Shown: positions 54,001-64,000 of the stretch, piece by piece
How positions within the stretch are numbered: position 1 is the first letter of the stretch
Layout: each line of letters opens with the position of its first letter
Assembly (NCBI RefSeq): GCF_003073045.1
Contig: NC_037603.1
Coordinates: forward strand, 15,382,192-15,446,191
DNA: 64,000 nucleotides
Direction of reading: 5' to 3'
Origin: Pomacea canaliculata
Taxonomy: Eukaryota; Mollusca; Gastropoda; Architaenioglossa; Ampullariidae
Notes under the pieces: model-generated
Told to the model about the DNA's origin: nothing
Databases searched by the model: none
Seen by the model: only the letters and a program-made list of their open reading frames with translations
Made by a program: the position numbers and the translations under genes

Positions 54001-57000
54001 ACAACAAAAAAAAAAAACGATTTTCTCCCAAGTGTCTTAGCGTGAAGGTTGTCTACTTTTAATATTAATAACAAAATAATTGCATTATACAGCGAAATTT
54101 TCGCCCATTTAAGGCGAGTTCGATGATGATGATGATGAAGAATAATTAATTAATTCAGCTTACCAAAACTCTTTGCGGCACTCCTACTTCCCGTTCAACT
54201 TTCTTCATGAAGTCGGACATCAAATTTGAGGTCATCCTTAGCTCTTTGGCCGCCTCAGTCTCTTTCTGCGACCGGAAGCGGAACTGCACGAGAATGATCT
54301 CCAGAGTGCCGTAGCTCCTGTACTTGACGTAGTACTTGTCCGCGTAGTACGTTTCAAAGCCCTCGCGCAACGAGGGCGTGGTGTCGAGGATGTCCAGCGA
54401 CTTCCGGTAGTACTCAACGTACGCCCGCACCATCGTCTTGCTGCTGAAGGTCAGTTTGCTGGCAATTTCAACCTGCAACATTTCCCAAAGACCATTTTCA
54501 CAGACTTGTTGATGAGGTTTTTTCGCATGTTGTTTTCTAAATATTAAATTTTCAAGGTCCATATTTATCTAAGACTCGATTACAACACCCGCATACCGCA
54601 ATGCAGTCGCCGTTGTTCAGGATGCCCAGGTAGGAGGCCGCTTCACCCACACATAGCCCCAGGTGAGCTACCAGATCCGTGGCTGTCGGAATGATGACAT
54701 GGCGCGTGTCGTTCAGCTCCCTCATCAAGCTCGTGATATTGCCCTTCTGATGCATGTTGCTAAAAAAAATTTCAAAGACTTTTGAACAAGTTCAAAGAGT
54801 AATTAAACTGATCAAAGACATGAACAAGATGAAAGACATCTGAACAGCCTCAAAGAGCTTGTTACAAGATCAAAGAACGAGTTGATTGAAATGAAACTTG
54901 TGGAGGAGATAGTGAATTTTATCAGAAGACAACTTGAGAATGAAAAGTAAATTTATCATCCGATTCCGAGAACTTTTGGGCAGAACAAGCTCTTACCAGC
55001 TGACTGGCTTGACATGTGTCTTGTTGTCTGGTGTGATGATAAGTTCTTCTCTCTGCGGGCATTCTCCAAGGTCTAAATACTTGTGGAACTTCCGGTAGTA
55101 TTCAAAGGCCGTGATATCCCAGGTACTGTGTGCGTGGCTGAAATTAATAAAGGAATGAATAATTAATATTTTCATTTGTTTAGGGCTCTTACATTCTTTC
55201 TGAACACATTACCTAAATTTTGCTTTTTTTCTTTACAGGTAATACGTTTAATGATATCACTGATTTCTGTGCACTCACTGAAGTCACGTGATTAAAAAAA
55301 AGGATTGTCGTTCTTCATTTTGGTTGTGAGCATGTACTCAGTGGTGCTTCATGAGAAACTCAACTCGCCGGAAAGTTTTATGGGTTTTATCCATAAACAA
55401 TCGGCCGGTTGATATATGCCTGTCTTTCCTGTCGATGTCGTGCTACCGGAAGAAGGAAATAGCCGTGAAGAGAGCAGACGTTTACGTGATGTTGGAGAAA
55501 TGAAGGTAAATATTAATGTTATGCACGAGCTGTAGGAAGTGGTACGGCGAGGGCTGCACTGGTGCGATTCTGAGCTGCCTGTGTTCTGCACCATGTTTTA
55601 TGTTGATTACGAACCCGACCACCAGCATGGAATGACAGACAGATACAGACATCCTACCCCTCCTCTCTACACCCCCATAGAGAGAGAGAAGACAAACATA
55701 CAAACATTCAGACATGAAAAAAACCACAGAAGGAAACAGACTGATGTAGGTTTAAAAAGATGATGTGATACAGTGAAGGTGTATGTCAGATGCCATGTTT
55801 ATGATTGTAGTGAACCAGAAGCCGCTGTATCTCGCCATCATGAGCACGAGTTTGCAAAATCCTCCCATCTAACCTCAACATCACACACATCTATTGATCG
55901 ATGCGACAATTATTTTACAGACCTCGAGATATCATCTCAAAGATTTCAACATGATGAATTAAACATTCTTCGCCTTGCAAAAGCCTTTTCTTTGTTTCAA
56001 AAAAAGAAAAACTAATATTTCAAATAACAAAATGTTTCCATGTAGTGCTTATTATAGTTTGGCAATTAATGCAACTTGAACCAAAGGGCAACACTAAAAA
56101 CTAATACAGCATCACAGCTCGCAAAGTGCAAAATCACAAACAAAAAATATATTGTTTGCTTTACAAAAACAAAGAAGATGGTAGCGAAGCACTATTTGTA
56201 GTGACTGATGGCGAGCAAGTGTTGTGCACCTGGACCAGATGCAGCAGGTCACGAAGGGCTCGGAGGCAGAACATCAAGAAGCCGATATGAAAACCGGTTC
56301 ATCGACATGGTAAATGAACAGCATTCCGGGACACACTATCGCCAGGGCACGTTCGGAATGTCCATGGTGATTACGAGCGATTAGCGAGGGAAAAACCGTG
56401 TAACTCAGGCAATCCTTCCACATCCGCCAAAGAAATGCACATCGCCGCGGCCTTATCTGCCCTCACCTCTGACCCTGACGACCTTTATCGATCTCTGTTC
56501 ATCAGGGACCATCCCTCCGTCTGCCCTGCCTTTAACGAAGTTGCTGTGGATATTATAAGGGAGAGTCGGCCAGTTTAAACACGTTTCATTGTTTATTTTT
56601 GTTTTGTTTATTTGTTTTGTTTCTTTGTTGTTTTTTTTTTGGGGGTTTTTGTTTGTTTGTTTTGTTTGTTTGTTTTGTTTTTGTTTGTTTGTTTTGTTTT
56701 TTTGTTTGTTTTGTTTTTTTTGTTTGTTTGTTTTTGTTTGTTGGTTGTTTTTTTTGTTTTTTTTTTTTGTTTTTTTTTTTGTTTTTTTTTTGTTTGTTTG
56801 TTGTTTTTTTTTGTTTGTTTTTGTTTGCTTGATTAAGAACAGGTTTTCCCGAATAATAGGTGTAGAATGTTCATTTTCTTATCAAAGTCTACCCAAATCA
56901 GTCTTCTTATACGTATTTTTGCGAAGTCCGTGAATCATGAATTATTATTGTAAAAATTTGCTAGTAAGCTGTGTTAATCTTTCACAACTCACCTATTCAC

Positions 57001-58381
57001 CTTAAAATAACAACTTTAGTCTCCACATGTTCAAAGTTTCAATGAACTATCTCTACATGGAGGTCGGACTCTTTCACCCGACACTAAGACTCACCGGCGA
57101 GAAGATGCGCAAAGCAGCCTGCACCCGACTATTTTCTGGGGTAAGTGTTTTGCCACGCGAGTTCACGAGACTCTCTACGGGTGCATAAAATTTCTTGCTT
57201 CCAACCGATATGATGGTGTGTGTGGGGAAGCACAATACCTATCCTCTATCCTCCCCGATGCTACAAGCGCTAGCACTGAGCCAGTAAGATAAGACAAATT
57301 TCCAGGTGAACCTACGGCTGATCCCACATCAGGTATTACTGGCAGACTCTTTAAAAGGCGGCATCCCTTTGAAGCTCCCACAAGCTGCAGGTAAAGTCTT
57401 TCAGGCGAAAAAATGATCTAGAAAATTTCTGCCACCGGAAGGAGGGGTACGAAAAACTCTAGCCATGTCTTTTCTGTCTACCCCCGGCTGCGCGTGTGGT
57501 GTGTGCAGGTAAGGGTGGCAGGTGTAGTATGAGGCAGGGTATGGGATCCGCTTTGCGTCATAGGTTTAATGAGCCTTAATTGATGACAAAGTTGAAGCTA
57601 CGATTTTCTGTCTTTGCCAGAATGCAGCCCCCTGAACAGGAAATGAGTGTTTGCCTTTCTCCATCACCCAGAAAAATATATGATTATCATTCCTGCATCT
57701 GCACCACACACACGTTACCAACAAGACATTCATCCACCCACCTATCCACCCCAGCATCCCTGTCTTCCCACATCGCCGAATTGTTGCGGTGTGAGATCAG
57801 AAATCGCTCTGGTTGAAAGACATGCGAACCTGTCTAAATTTGTGAAATGGTGTTCATGTTTGATAGCTCGTTATTTTCAGACTGCCTGAAGGGCAACGCC
57901 TGTTTGTTGTACCTGATAGACGCACGGAAGCAGACGTGTCGGTTATCAACTATGGGTGGGCGGGTGGAGAAGGTGCTCTTGCCACCCTCCTCACCTCTAT
58001 AAAGCTGTCGGGTGCAAGGCATGTCTCTACGTAAATACATTGCTGGGAAGCACATCCCTCACACTCCAACATCTCCTTCGCTCAGCAAACCACTCAGCCT
58101 CCCCCTGCTCCACCACACACATCAACCTCAACCTCCATCCACAAACACATACACTACACCCTGTGTCCGTCTCTTCTCTCCTGCTGCGCAAGCAATCGGT
58201 TTGCAAGGTGGCAGTCGAGAGAGTTTACCTCCCGCGAGACCACGAGACTACCAGTCCATTTTTTTCTCCTTCTCCCCATTCCTTTAGTTGGCTGCCCTAC
58301 TGCAACTACACCTCAGGATGCCTTGCTACTAATTATGATGTCTAGGAACCCTGTAATAAAACCACAATGTCTAAAACACAC

Positions 58382-58427
<46 letters not shown>

Positions 58428-58727
58428 CCCTCCTTGAAATATCTAAGAATCCTGCAATAATCTGCTTTACTTACTACCACCACCGCCATCATCATCATCA
58501 TCATCAACAACAACAACAACAAAAAGTATGGGAAGCGGAAGCTTTTGCTACGGTTCATTAAACAATGAGTTAGCCCATGTGAACACCTGTATGAAAGCCG
58601 GTGTAACGACCAAAGTCGTCAGGTAAACGAACCCACCTATCTCCTCGTGCTCAGCTGCTGCCAGGAAGCAAGCCAAAAGAAAAGCAAGAATAAATAACGG
58701 AAACCGAGAGAAGAAATAACAGATCAT
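51041..58727 (-). CDS. Secreted protein of unrecognised family, 8 exons, 480 aa
   Basis: Exons 58727-58637, 55585-55486, 55137-54997, 54759-54597, 54472-54164, 52526-52331, 51720-51620 and 51382-51041 join in phase to 1443 nt. The last six are well supported; exon 1 (signal peptide, core LFILAFLLACFLAAA) and exon 2 rest on phase and frame. Seven N-glycosylation sequons (N62, N102, N118, N127, N271, N371, N424) agree with secretion. Residues 60-265 are rich in Tyr and charged residues (FEYYRKFHKYLDL, ETYYADKYYVKYRSYGTLE). From about residue 355 the chain is strongly basic and probably helical, ending with KKRRRNQ and RRKRARTQR. I see no known domain or catalytic motif. A 48-nt in-phase exon at 58042-57995 could lie between exons 1 and 2. 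Introns 1 and 5 are long (3.1 and 1.6 kb). Confidence 0.72.
54122..54140. repeat. (GAT)n microsatellite
   Basis: Six GAT units, just downstream of the donor of exon 5 of the secreted-protein gene. Confidence 0.9.
56589..56833. repeat. Long T/G-only tract in an intron of the secreted-protein gene
   Basis: About 245 bp almost without A or C, made of TTTG and T5-10G units. All three plus frames are open and give phenylalanine-rich nonsense. On the transcribed strand it reads as a polypurine-free A/C run. Confidence 0.95.
57881..58002 (+). other. Weak candidate for a terminal exon (PAN/Apple-like), plus strand
   Basis: A good acceptor (TTATTTTCAG) is followed by CLKGNACLLYLIDARKQTC and RLSTMGGRVEKVLLPP, then a stop. 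The C-x5-C...D...TC.LS pattern recalls PAN domains. No upstream partner exon was found and it lies inside an intron of the minus-strand gene. It overlaps the optional minus-strand micro-exon at 57995-58042, so both cannot easily be right. Confidence 0.2.
58382..58522. repeat. (AAT)n and (CAT)n-(CAA)n microsatellites
   Basis: About 15 AAT units at 58382-58427, then, 55 bp on, CAT units running into CAA units at 58485-58522. They lie in intron 1 of the secreted-protein gene. Confidence 0.95.
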
Positions 58728-60000
58728 GTTTCCCTCCCGACGAGTGCGCGCGGCTATCCAGTAAAATCACAACTTCCGCGAGGAGACTGAGAAACAGATA
58801 AACACTCCAACCGACAAGATGCGCATGAAGATTAGACGAATTACGTCCCCTCGCTCACTTCCCGGCGACCAAACCATGTCAGTTCTTTCAGTCGTTCTCT
58901 CTTCCTGTCTTCCTCTGCCGGGTCTCCCTCTCCCCAAACTAGGGTACACATACCGATATATTCAGCGAATGTACCTACAGCTTTCAGTGTTTACCGTGTT
59001 TGCTGTCGGTACCCGAAGTTTTCGGGAAAGAAACTTGGAACCAAAGGCAGACAACTAACTGTTGGTAAATGAAATGATTTAGCAGACAAGTGTGCCTCCC
59101 AAACCACCAAAGCACCGGGTGCCAAGACCTCCTGGGGTGCTCAGACTTTTGGGTAGGCGGTGAAGGAAGGGGCCTCGTTTTAACCACCAGAGGAAGGTTG
59201 TCTTTCCTTGCCATCCCACTGTCAACAGGCGTGCGCATGCGTACGAAGTATGTTTTTTTTTCCCGCGACATTCCACTTCTGTTTAAGGTCCTGACAAAAC
59301 ACCATGCAATGCACAGAAAATTGAAGTTTATGTTCTGAAATCCTCGCGGGAAATAGCAGGGAAAGGGAGAAAAAAAAACCGACAAGATAAACGGGTTGAG
59401 TGTCTGAATGTCATATTATAAGCGGCGAGTGACAGATGTGTTCTTTCTCCATCGCTGTCTTCCATAGTCCTCCCCGCCAGTTTAACTTACCGTAAAGTTT
59501 TCACAGGTAGACATAGCTAGCATGCCACGGCTTCGGAATGTTGTAGAAGCAAAGTCGGTTAAACAGACACAGACAAAATGAAGAAAGCAATAAAGAAAAC
59601 GAAGAGACAAAAAAGAAAGATGGAAAAATGTGAAGAATTGCTGTAATCGCCGGTATTGTATTTATGATTCGATACAGACTTGAAAAACTTTCGTTTAATG
59701 GAGGAACTGGACCACAGTAGTGCATTGTAGTAAATGAAATCCCGCTGTGTGCTCCAAACACCTGAGTGCAATGCACTCACTCTGGATCCTATTCAGGAAC
59801 TTTTTTTTTTTATTAGCTTCAGCATCCTTCCTTTGCTCATCGAGTCGATTAAGCAATGCACAAAAAGAATGTTATAAAGGACAAAGTTCCACTTTTGTTA
59901 AAGAATACATTTCAGCCTGACTAGCATTACTGGCAGTGAACATCTCTGAACATGGTACGGACAAAAAAAATTACAAATTTTATTTTACTTAATTTTTTTT

Positions 60001-60230
60001 TTAAAAAACTTGAAATTTGGAATGGAAGTTACAGGAAGACACCACAGACTCCATGGCTACCATCACGAGCAGATTAGCTGCCGGGCTCCCGTAGTACACC
60101 TGATGACATGCTTGGCTGATACAGTCTTGTTCATCCTCATCACTGCTGCCCGAGGGAGGAGTTGTCTGGAGGGGAGCCGTAGACACGTGCAGGAGGAAGG
60201 TGGTCGAGTGCCATTCTTCAGTCGATGATG
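60001..60230 (-). other. Weak candidate for a terminal exon, minus strand
   Basis: A more GC-rich island reads WHSTTFLLHVSTAPLQ, SGSSDEDEQDCISQACHQ and AANLLVMVAMESVVSSC before a stop, with AATAAA shortly after. No family is recognised, and no upstream exon could be tied to it. It could be the end of a gene entering from the right. Confidence 0.2.
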
Positions 60231-63200
60231 TCAGTCTCGCGCTCGCTAATTTTATTGCACGAAAAATCGGGATTGGTCCCTTATACAGATTATAATTTAA
60301 CATTCCAGGTGTTATTCACGACTGTGATTGTCGACAGAGTGTTGAACCTCTCGGAGTGGAGGGAAGGGTAGAGGGACTGGACAGGACGAATGCTTTTCCA
60401 CCTAAGATCACAGGATGTTTACTTATTTATTTTTCTCCTACTGCATAATTATTGTGTCTGGTTTTTTTTTTATTGTTGTTTTTCTTGTTTTTTTCTGTTT
60501 TTGTTTTTGTTTTTGTTTTGTTTTAGCTGTTCTTGTTATTGCTTTCACATTAAGGTGCATTTTGAATCAGAAATAAAGCTCTAATGTCAGTTATGCTAAT
60601 TTTTTTTTTAGACTTATTCGATTTATTTATATTACGTCCTCTATATCATCCTCATCGCCATCATCACCATCACAGCAACGTAGAGTGACTTTTTGTGATG
60701 TTCAGAGACTGCCATAAAACCTTTATTCTTTTATTCTCTCTGTATCTCTGTTTTGCAGGCTTCTTCTTCTTCTCTGTTTTAGTCCTATATTTTCTTCCCC
60801 TCGTATGTTCCTCTTAATCCACCATGATGTATTTTTCTCTACTTGAACATTATCTCTACGATAAACGTCACAGAAGCAGACGGGTTCAGAGGCCAAGTAA
60901 ATGAACGAATCCAACAAAATGTGTCCCGAACTCTTTTCAAAACATTGGGAAGACGACTGGTCGATAAAAGCTTCGTGTGAACTTATTGCTCGTCTCAAAA
61001 ATAAGGAAAAAAAATGTTCCAGACACAACACCCTGGATCAGGCAAGCCTGTTGTAAACATCCCAGGAATTTTGATATTACCCACCTGTATGTTGGAGTAC
61101 CTGCCTGACGTGGCCTATTTCGGGTGTGACGTCTACATCCAATTAAATGTTGTTTTTCTGGCATTCTGCCCAAGTGGTGCGTGCATGCGTTCGTCGGTGC
61201 GTGCGAGGGTTTCAGTGAGTCTGTGTGTGAACCTTTGCACTAGCGTGAATCAGAGGATAGAAACACAAACACACAAAAACAAGTGCTTGCTTGAAAATTT
61301 TCTCTTTTTCACAGCTTTGGCAGTGAGAAGGCAGAAGAAACAAAAAAGACCGCGCAGTAGCCTACATTTTCTGACGACTGTCGTGTGATTGACAAGGAGG
61401 ATACCGACCATCACACACTAACCTGAAGACAGTTGGACCCACCTTCGTCCCCGCCGCACTGCCCTTAGCTGGCAGGAGAAAAGTACAAGACCTGCTCACC
61501 CAACTCTAACAGCTCTGCACGCTGTTCCTTCATTAGCCTTAATGGCCGCCGAGGTCTCGTCGAGGGCTGAGAGCCTCACCGTCTCAAACAAGCCAAGAAA
61601 CCGTTGCCAACAATGGCAGACTGAAGTCTAGCAGTCGTGTGTTCGGAAAAAAATGTTAAGTCTCATCGCCAGCTGGTCGCAGATTGAGTGAAAGTAAGTG
61701 GTTCATCAGGTTTAAAGCACGTGCAAGGCATAGCTTATCATTCTTTCACCTTCATCTTCCTGAATGAACAGGATATTTCTAAAGATTCATTGATTTTGGG
61801 TTGGTCTCGTAGAGTATAGGATTAAACAAGAAACATTTCCACTCCTTGTCCTTTATTATTGTGAAGCTTGACAATTCACACCTAGCCTGGTCGTCCATCC
61901 TCTCACTGACGTCAATGGAGGGCAAGTCTCGCTCCACTCCTCGTGGAACCTGCCTACCTGCAGGCTGCGGGCGCAAACGGGACCAAAACAAAACAACAGG
62001 TGCCAACTGTTGCAATAGCCTCCATTAAGAACCGAGTCCAGACACAAACAGAAAAAAAAGATAAAGGGAGACAAACAGAGGAAGTGAATAATGAACAGAT
62101 TCCACACAGCATCTGAGCTTATATACATATATATATTGTGAACGTCTGATGTCCGAGACATGATCTGTCGAGTGATGGAGTGAATGATTGAAGTGTATTG
62201 AGATTGATAGATCATCACATAATCGAGGCTCGCTCTGGTTGCAAAGTCTTTCACGGCCATCTAGGTAACAGATGCAGCGGTAGGAAAGGATTAGACCTTG
62301 TAAGCATCTGCCTTTCAGCCTCCTTTTCATTTTAAATACTCACCACCTGTGAGACTAATTCCCTGAGCTTTTAAGTTACTTCTTGTGCCAGACATCAGCG
62401 TCGTCATTAGCATAACCGTCATCCTCAAAATCATTACCATCAGTCGAGATGGTTCCACTTGAAGAACAGGACCTCCAGGACCTTCTATTGGCGCAGACGC
62501 CGGTGATTACTGCTGTTCCACTCTGAAAATTGCCATTGACAGACTCGACCTGCGCCTGTGATCAAGATATCCCTCGGTAGGTAATGAGTTCTATGTGTGA
62601 GCACGAGCGCACCGAGGAGAGATAGAGGATAGAGGGTAGCTGTCCGCCAAGTTTTCCCATCACCTGCTTTGCTGCCGTTAGTGGCCTCTGCCATCTGGTG
62701 GCGGCTGCAGCGAGGTCGTGACCCGCTTGCCTGCTGCATGACACCGGTAGATTGAACCGCCGCCAATGGTGCCATCTTCATTCGATAAACAACGGTTGCT
62801 GCAGGGGTCTGATGGGAGAAGTTACAGGACAACAGAACACCCCATATCTCATTCATCTCTCACTTTCTCTCTCTCTCCAACACACACAGCCCTCGTCTGC
62901 TAACTGTGATATACCATCCGAGTTATATTTAACTCGCGAAATGTTATAAACTGTATTACACAAGGATGTTTATACTTGATCTTCATTAGCGACCGCACGA
63001 ACACTCATCTCTCTTCCCTGGCGAGTCTCATAATAAGTGAGGATAGGCGTGTCTTCATTATCTTGATGTGGAAGAGAGATAAGGGAAGTAGAGAAAAAAA
63101 AGTTGATATGTGTGTGTGTGGGAGGGGGGAGAGCAATCGTTTGATGAAACTTGTTCTGGTGTGGTATCACTTTCTATTCAGAATCACATCTTTTTCTGTT

Positions 63201-63258
63201 CTTTGTTTCTGCGTTTGTCGGTCCGCCTTGTGGCAAGCTGCTTTTATCAGTGTCAGGA

Positions 63259-63393
63259 ATGTAAGATGAAAATAATTCCTGATGTTGAGAGGATGGGGGA
63301 CGAAAGTAATTTTGCCTACTCTGTACTTTGTACCCTCTTCTTTTCGCCTTACCTGTGCCGCTGGATAGTACGTCAGCGACACACCTTCCTGCC
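63259..63393 (+). other. Weak candidate internal exon, plus strand
   Basis: Acceptor ATCAGTGTCAG, open frame ECKMKIIPDVERMGDESN then FAYSVLCTLFFSPYLCRW, and a good donor (CCAG/GTATGT). Phase 0 in and 1 out. No partner exons are certain; a gene continuing past the right edge is possible. Confidence 0.2.
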
Positions 63394-64000
63394 AGGTATG
63401 TAGTCCATTTCTAAAATCTACCCATCCACCCACTCACTCAACTTCCTCCTCCTACCCCATAAAAAATCCAGATTCTCTTCCCGGTTGTGGCTGACATAGG
63501 CAGGTTTGGATCTTTTGAAACGGCGCGTAGAATTCTGGGTATCAGTATATGTCTTCTGAATGTTTGAGGGTGTGTGGGTCTGTGCCTGCGTGCACGCAAG
63601 CGCAAATGACATTGACATACACCTGGAATTTCCAGGTAGGAATTTTGCTGGGCGTACCTCCTTGTAGTCGGCTGACTGATATCATAAAAAAGCACGCTGA
63701 ATTTTTAAGGTGTAGCAGTGACTGTAAGCACAACATATCAACAAAGATGGTGGGTTGTGTTACCAAAACCTGTGGGGCTAATAAAAATTCTGAAAAATAA
63801 TATGTCAAGCATGAAGACCTCAACGAATGGACTGAGGAACACACACACACATGCAAGTAAGCCTACGCCCTCGTGAACGCGAATAAAGAGAAGAAACAAA
63901 ACATTGCCAACAGAAAAGATGGTGAAGAAGTGGATTAAAAAAATAAAACGAATGAACTGCGAAGACAACAACGCACCTTGTCGCAATTTGTTGTATGTTT

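Larger units (their letters stand above)
58728..64000. other. Stretch without a secure gene
   Basis: Upstream flank of the secreted-protein gene. It contains T-rich tracts and the weak exon candidates at 60001-60230 and 63259-63393; nothing else could be supported. Confidence 0.45.

Noticed and set aside
56589-56933. Phenylalanine/cysteine-rich frames of 74-114 aa
   Set aside because: Translations of the T/G-only tract.

Overview
The window is nuclear DNA of an animal, most likely a lophotrochozoan and probably a gastropod mollusc. It is AT-rich, carries many GT-AG introns, has no operon structure, and holds simple repeats, short LINE remnants and one tRNA-derived SINE. The species call is an inference from this general look, not from a marker gene. 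All gene models were built by hand by joining exons through splice-site phase; there was no database search.

Layout. 1-5.2 kb: no gene seen, only simple and tandem repeats. 5.2-6.0 kb: 5'-truncated LINE. 6.5-20.3 kb (minus): an 18-exon ERICH6/FAM194-type gene encoding 764 aa, with two LINE remnants in its introns. 20.6-23.1 kb (plus): the spliceosomal RRM gene RBMX2 (334 aa), head to head with the ERICH6-like gene. 24.1-24.6 kb: another LINE remnant. 26.2-32.4 kb (minus): a GPR180-type seven-pass membrane protein (451 aa, 9 exons) with a LINE piece and a SINE in its introns. 33.0-37.4 kb (plus): a ten-finger C2H2 zinc-finger gene with an AT-hook that is broken by a stop and several one-base shifts. 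40.8-41.1 kb (minus): a possible 87-aa single-exon gene. 41.8-43.8 kb (plus): a 230-aa secreted, cysteine-rich protein with a hydrophobic C-terminus (possible GPI anchor). 43.8-51.0 kb: no gene seen. 51.0-58.7 kb (minus): an 8-exon gene for a secreted 480-aa protein of a family I do not recognise, with a very basic C-terminal third. 58.7-64.0 kb: only weak exon candidates.

The genes do not form a pathway. Two pairs are divergent with short gaps (ERICH6-like/RBMX2 and GPR180-like/zinc finger), so shared promoters are likely. The most novel items are the unrecognised secreted gene at 51-58.7 kb, the decayed zinc-finger gene, and the two LINE tails that lie directly against splice acceptors of the ERICH6-like gene. 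No virus-like element, rRNA, canonical tRNA or CRISPR array was seen.
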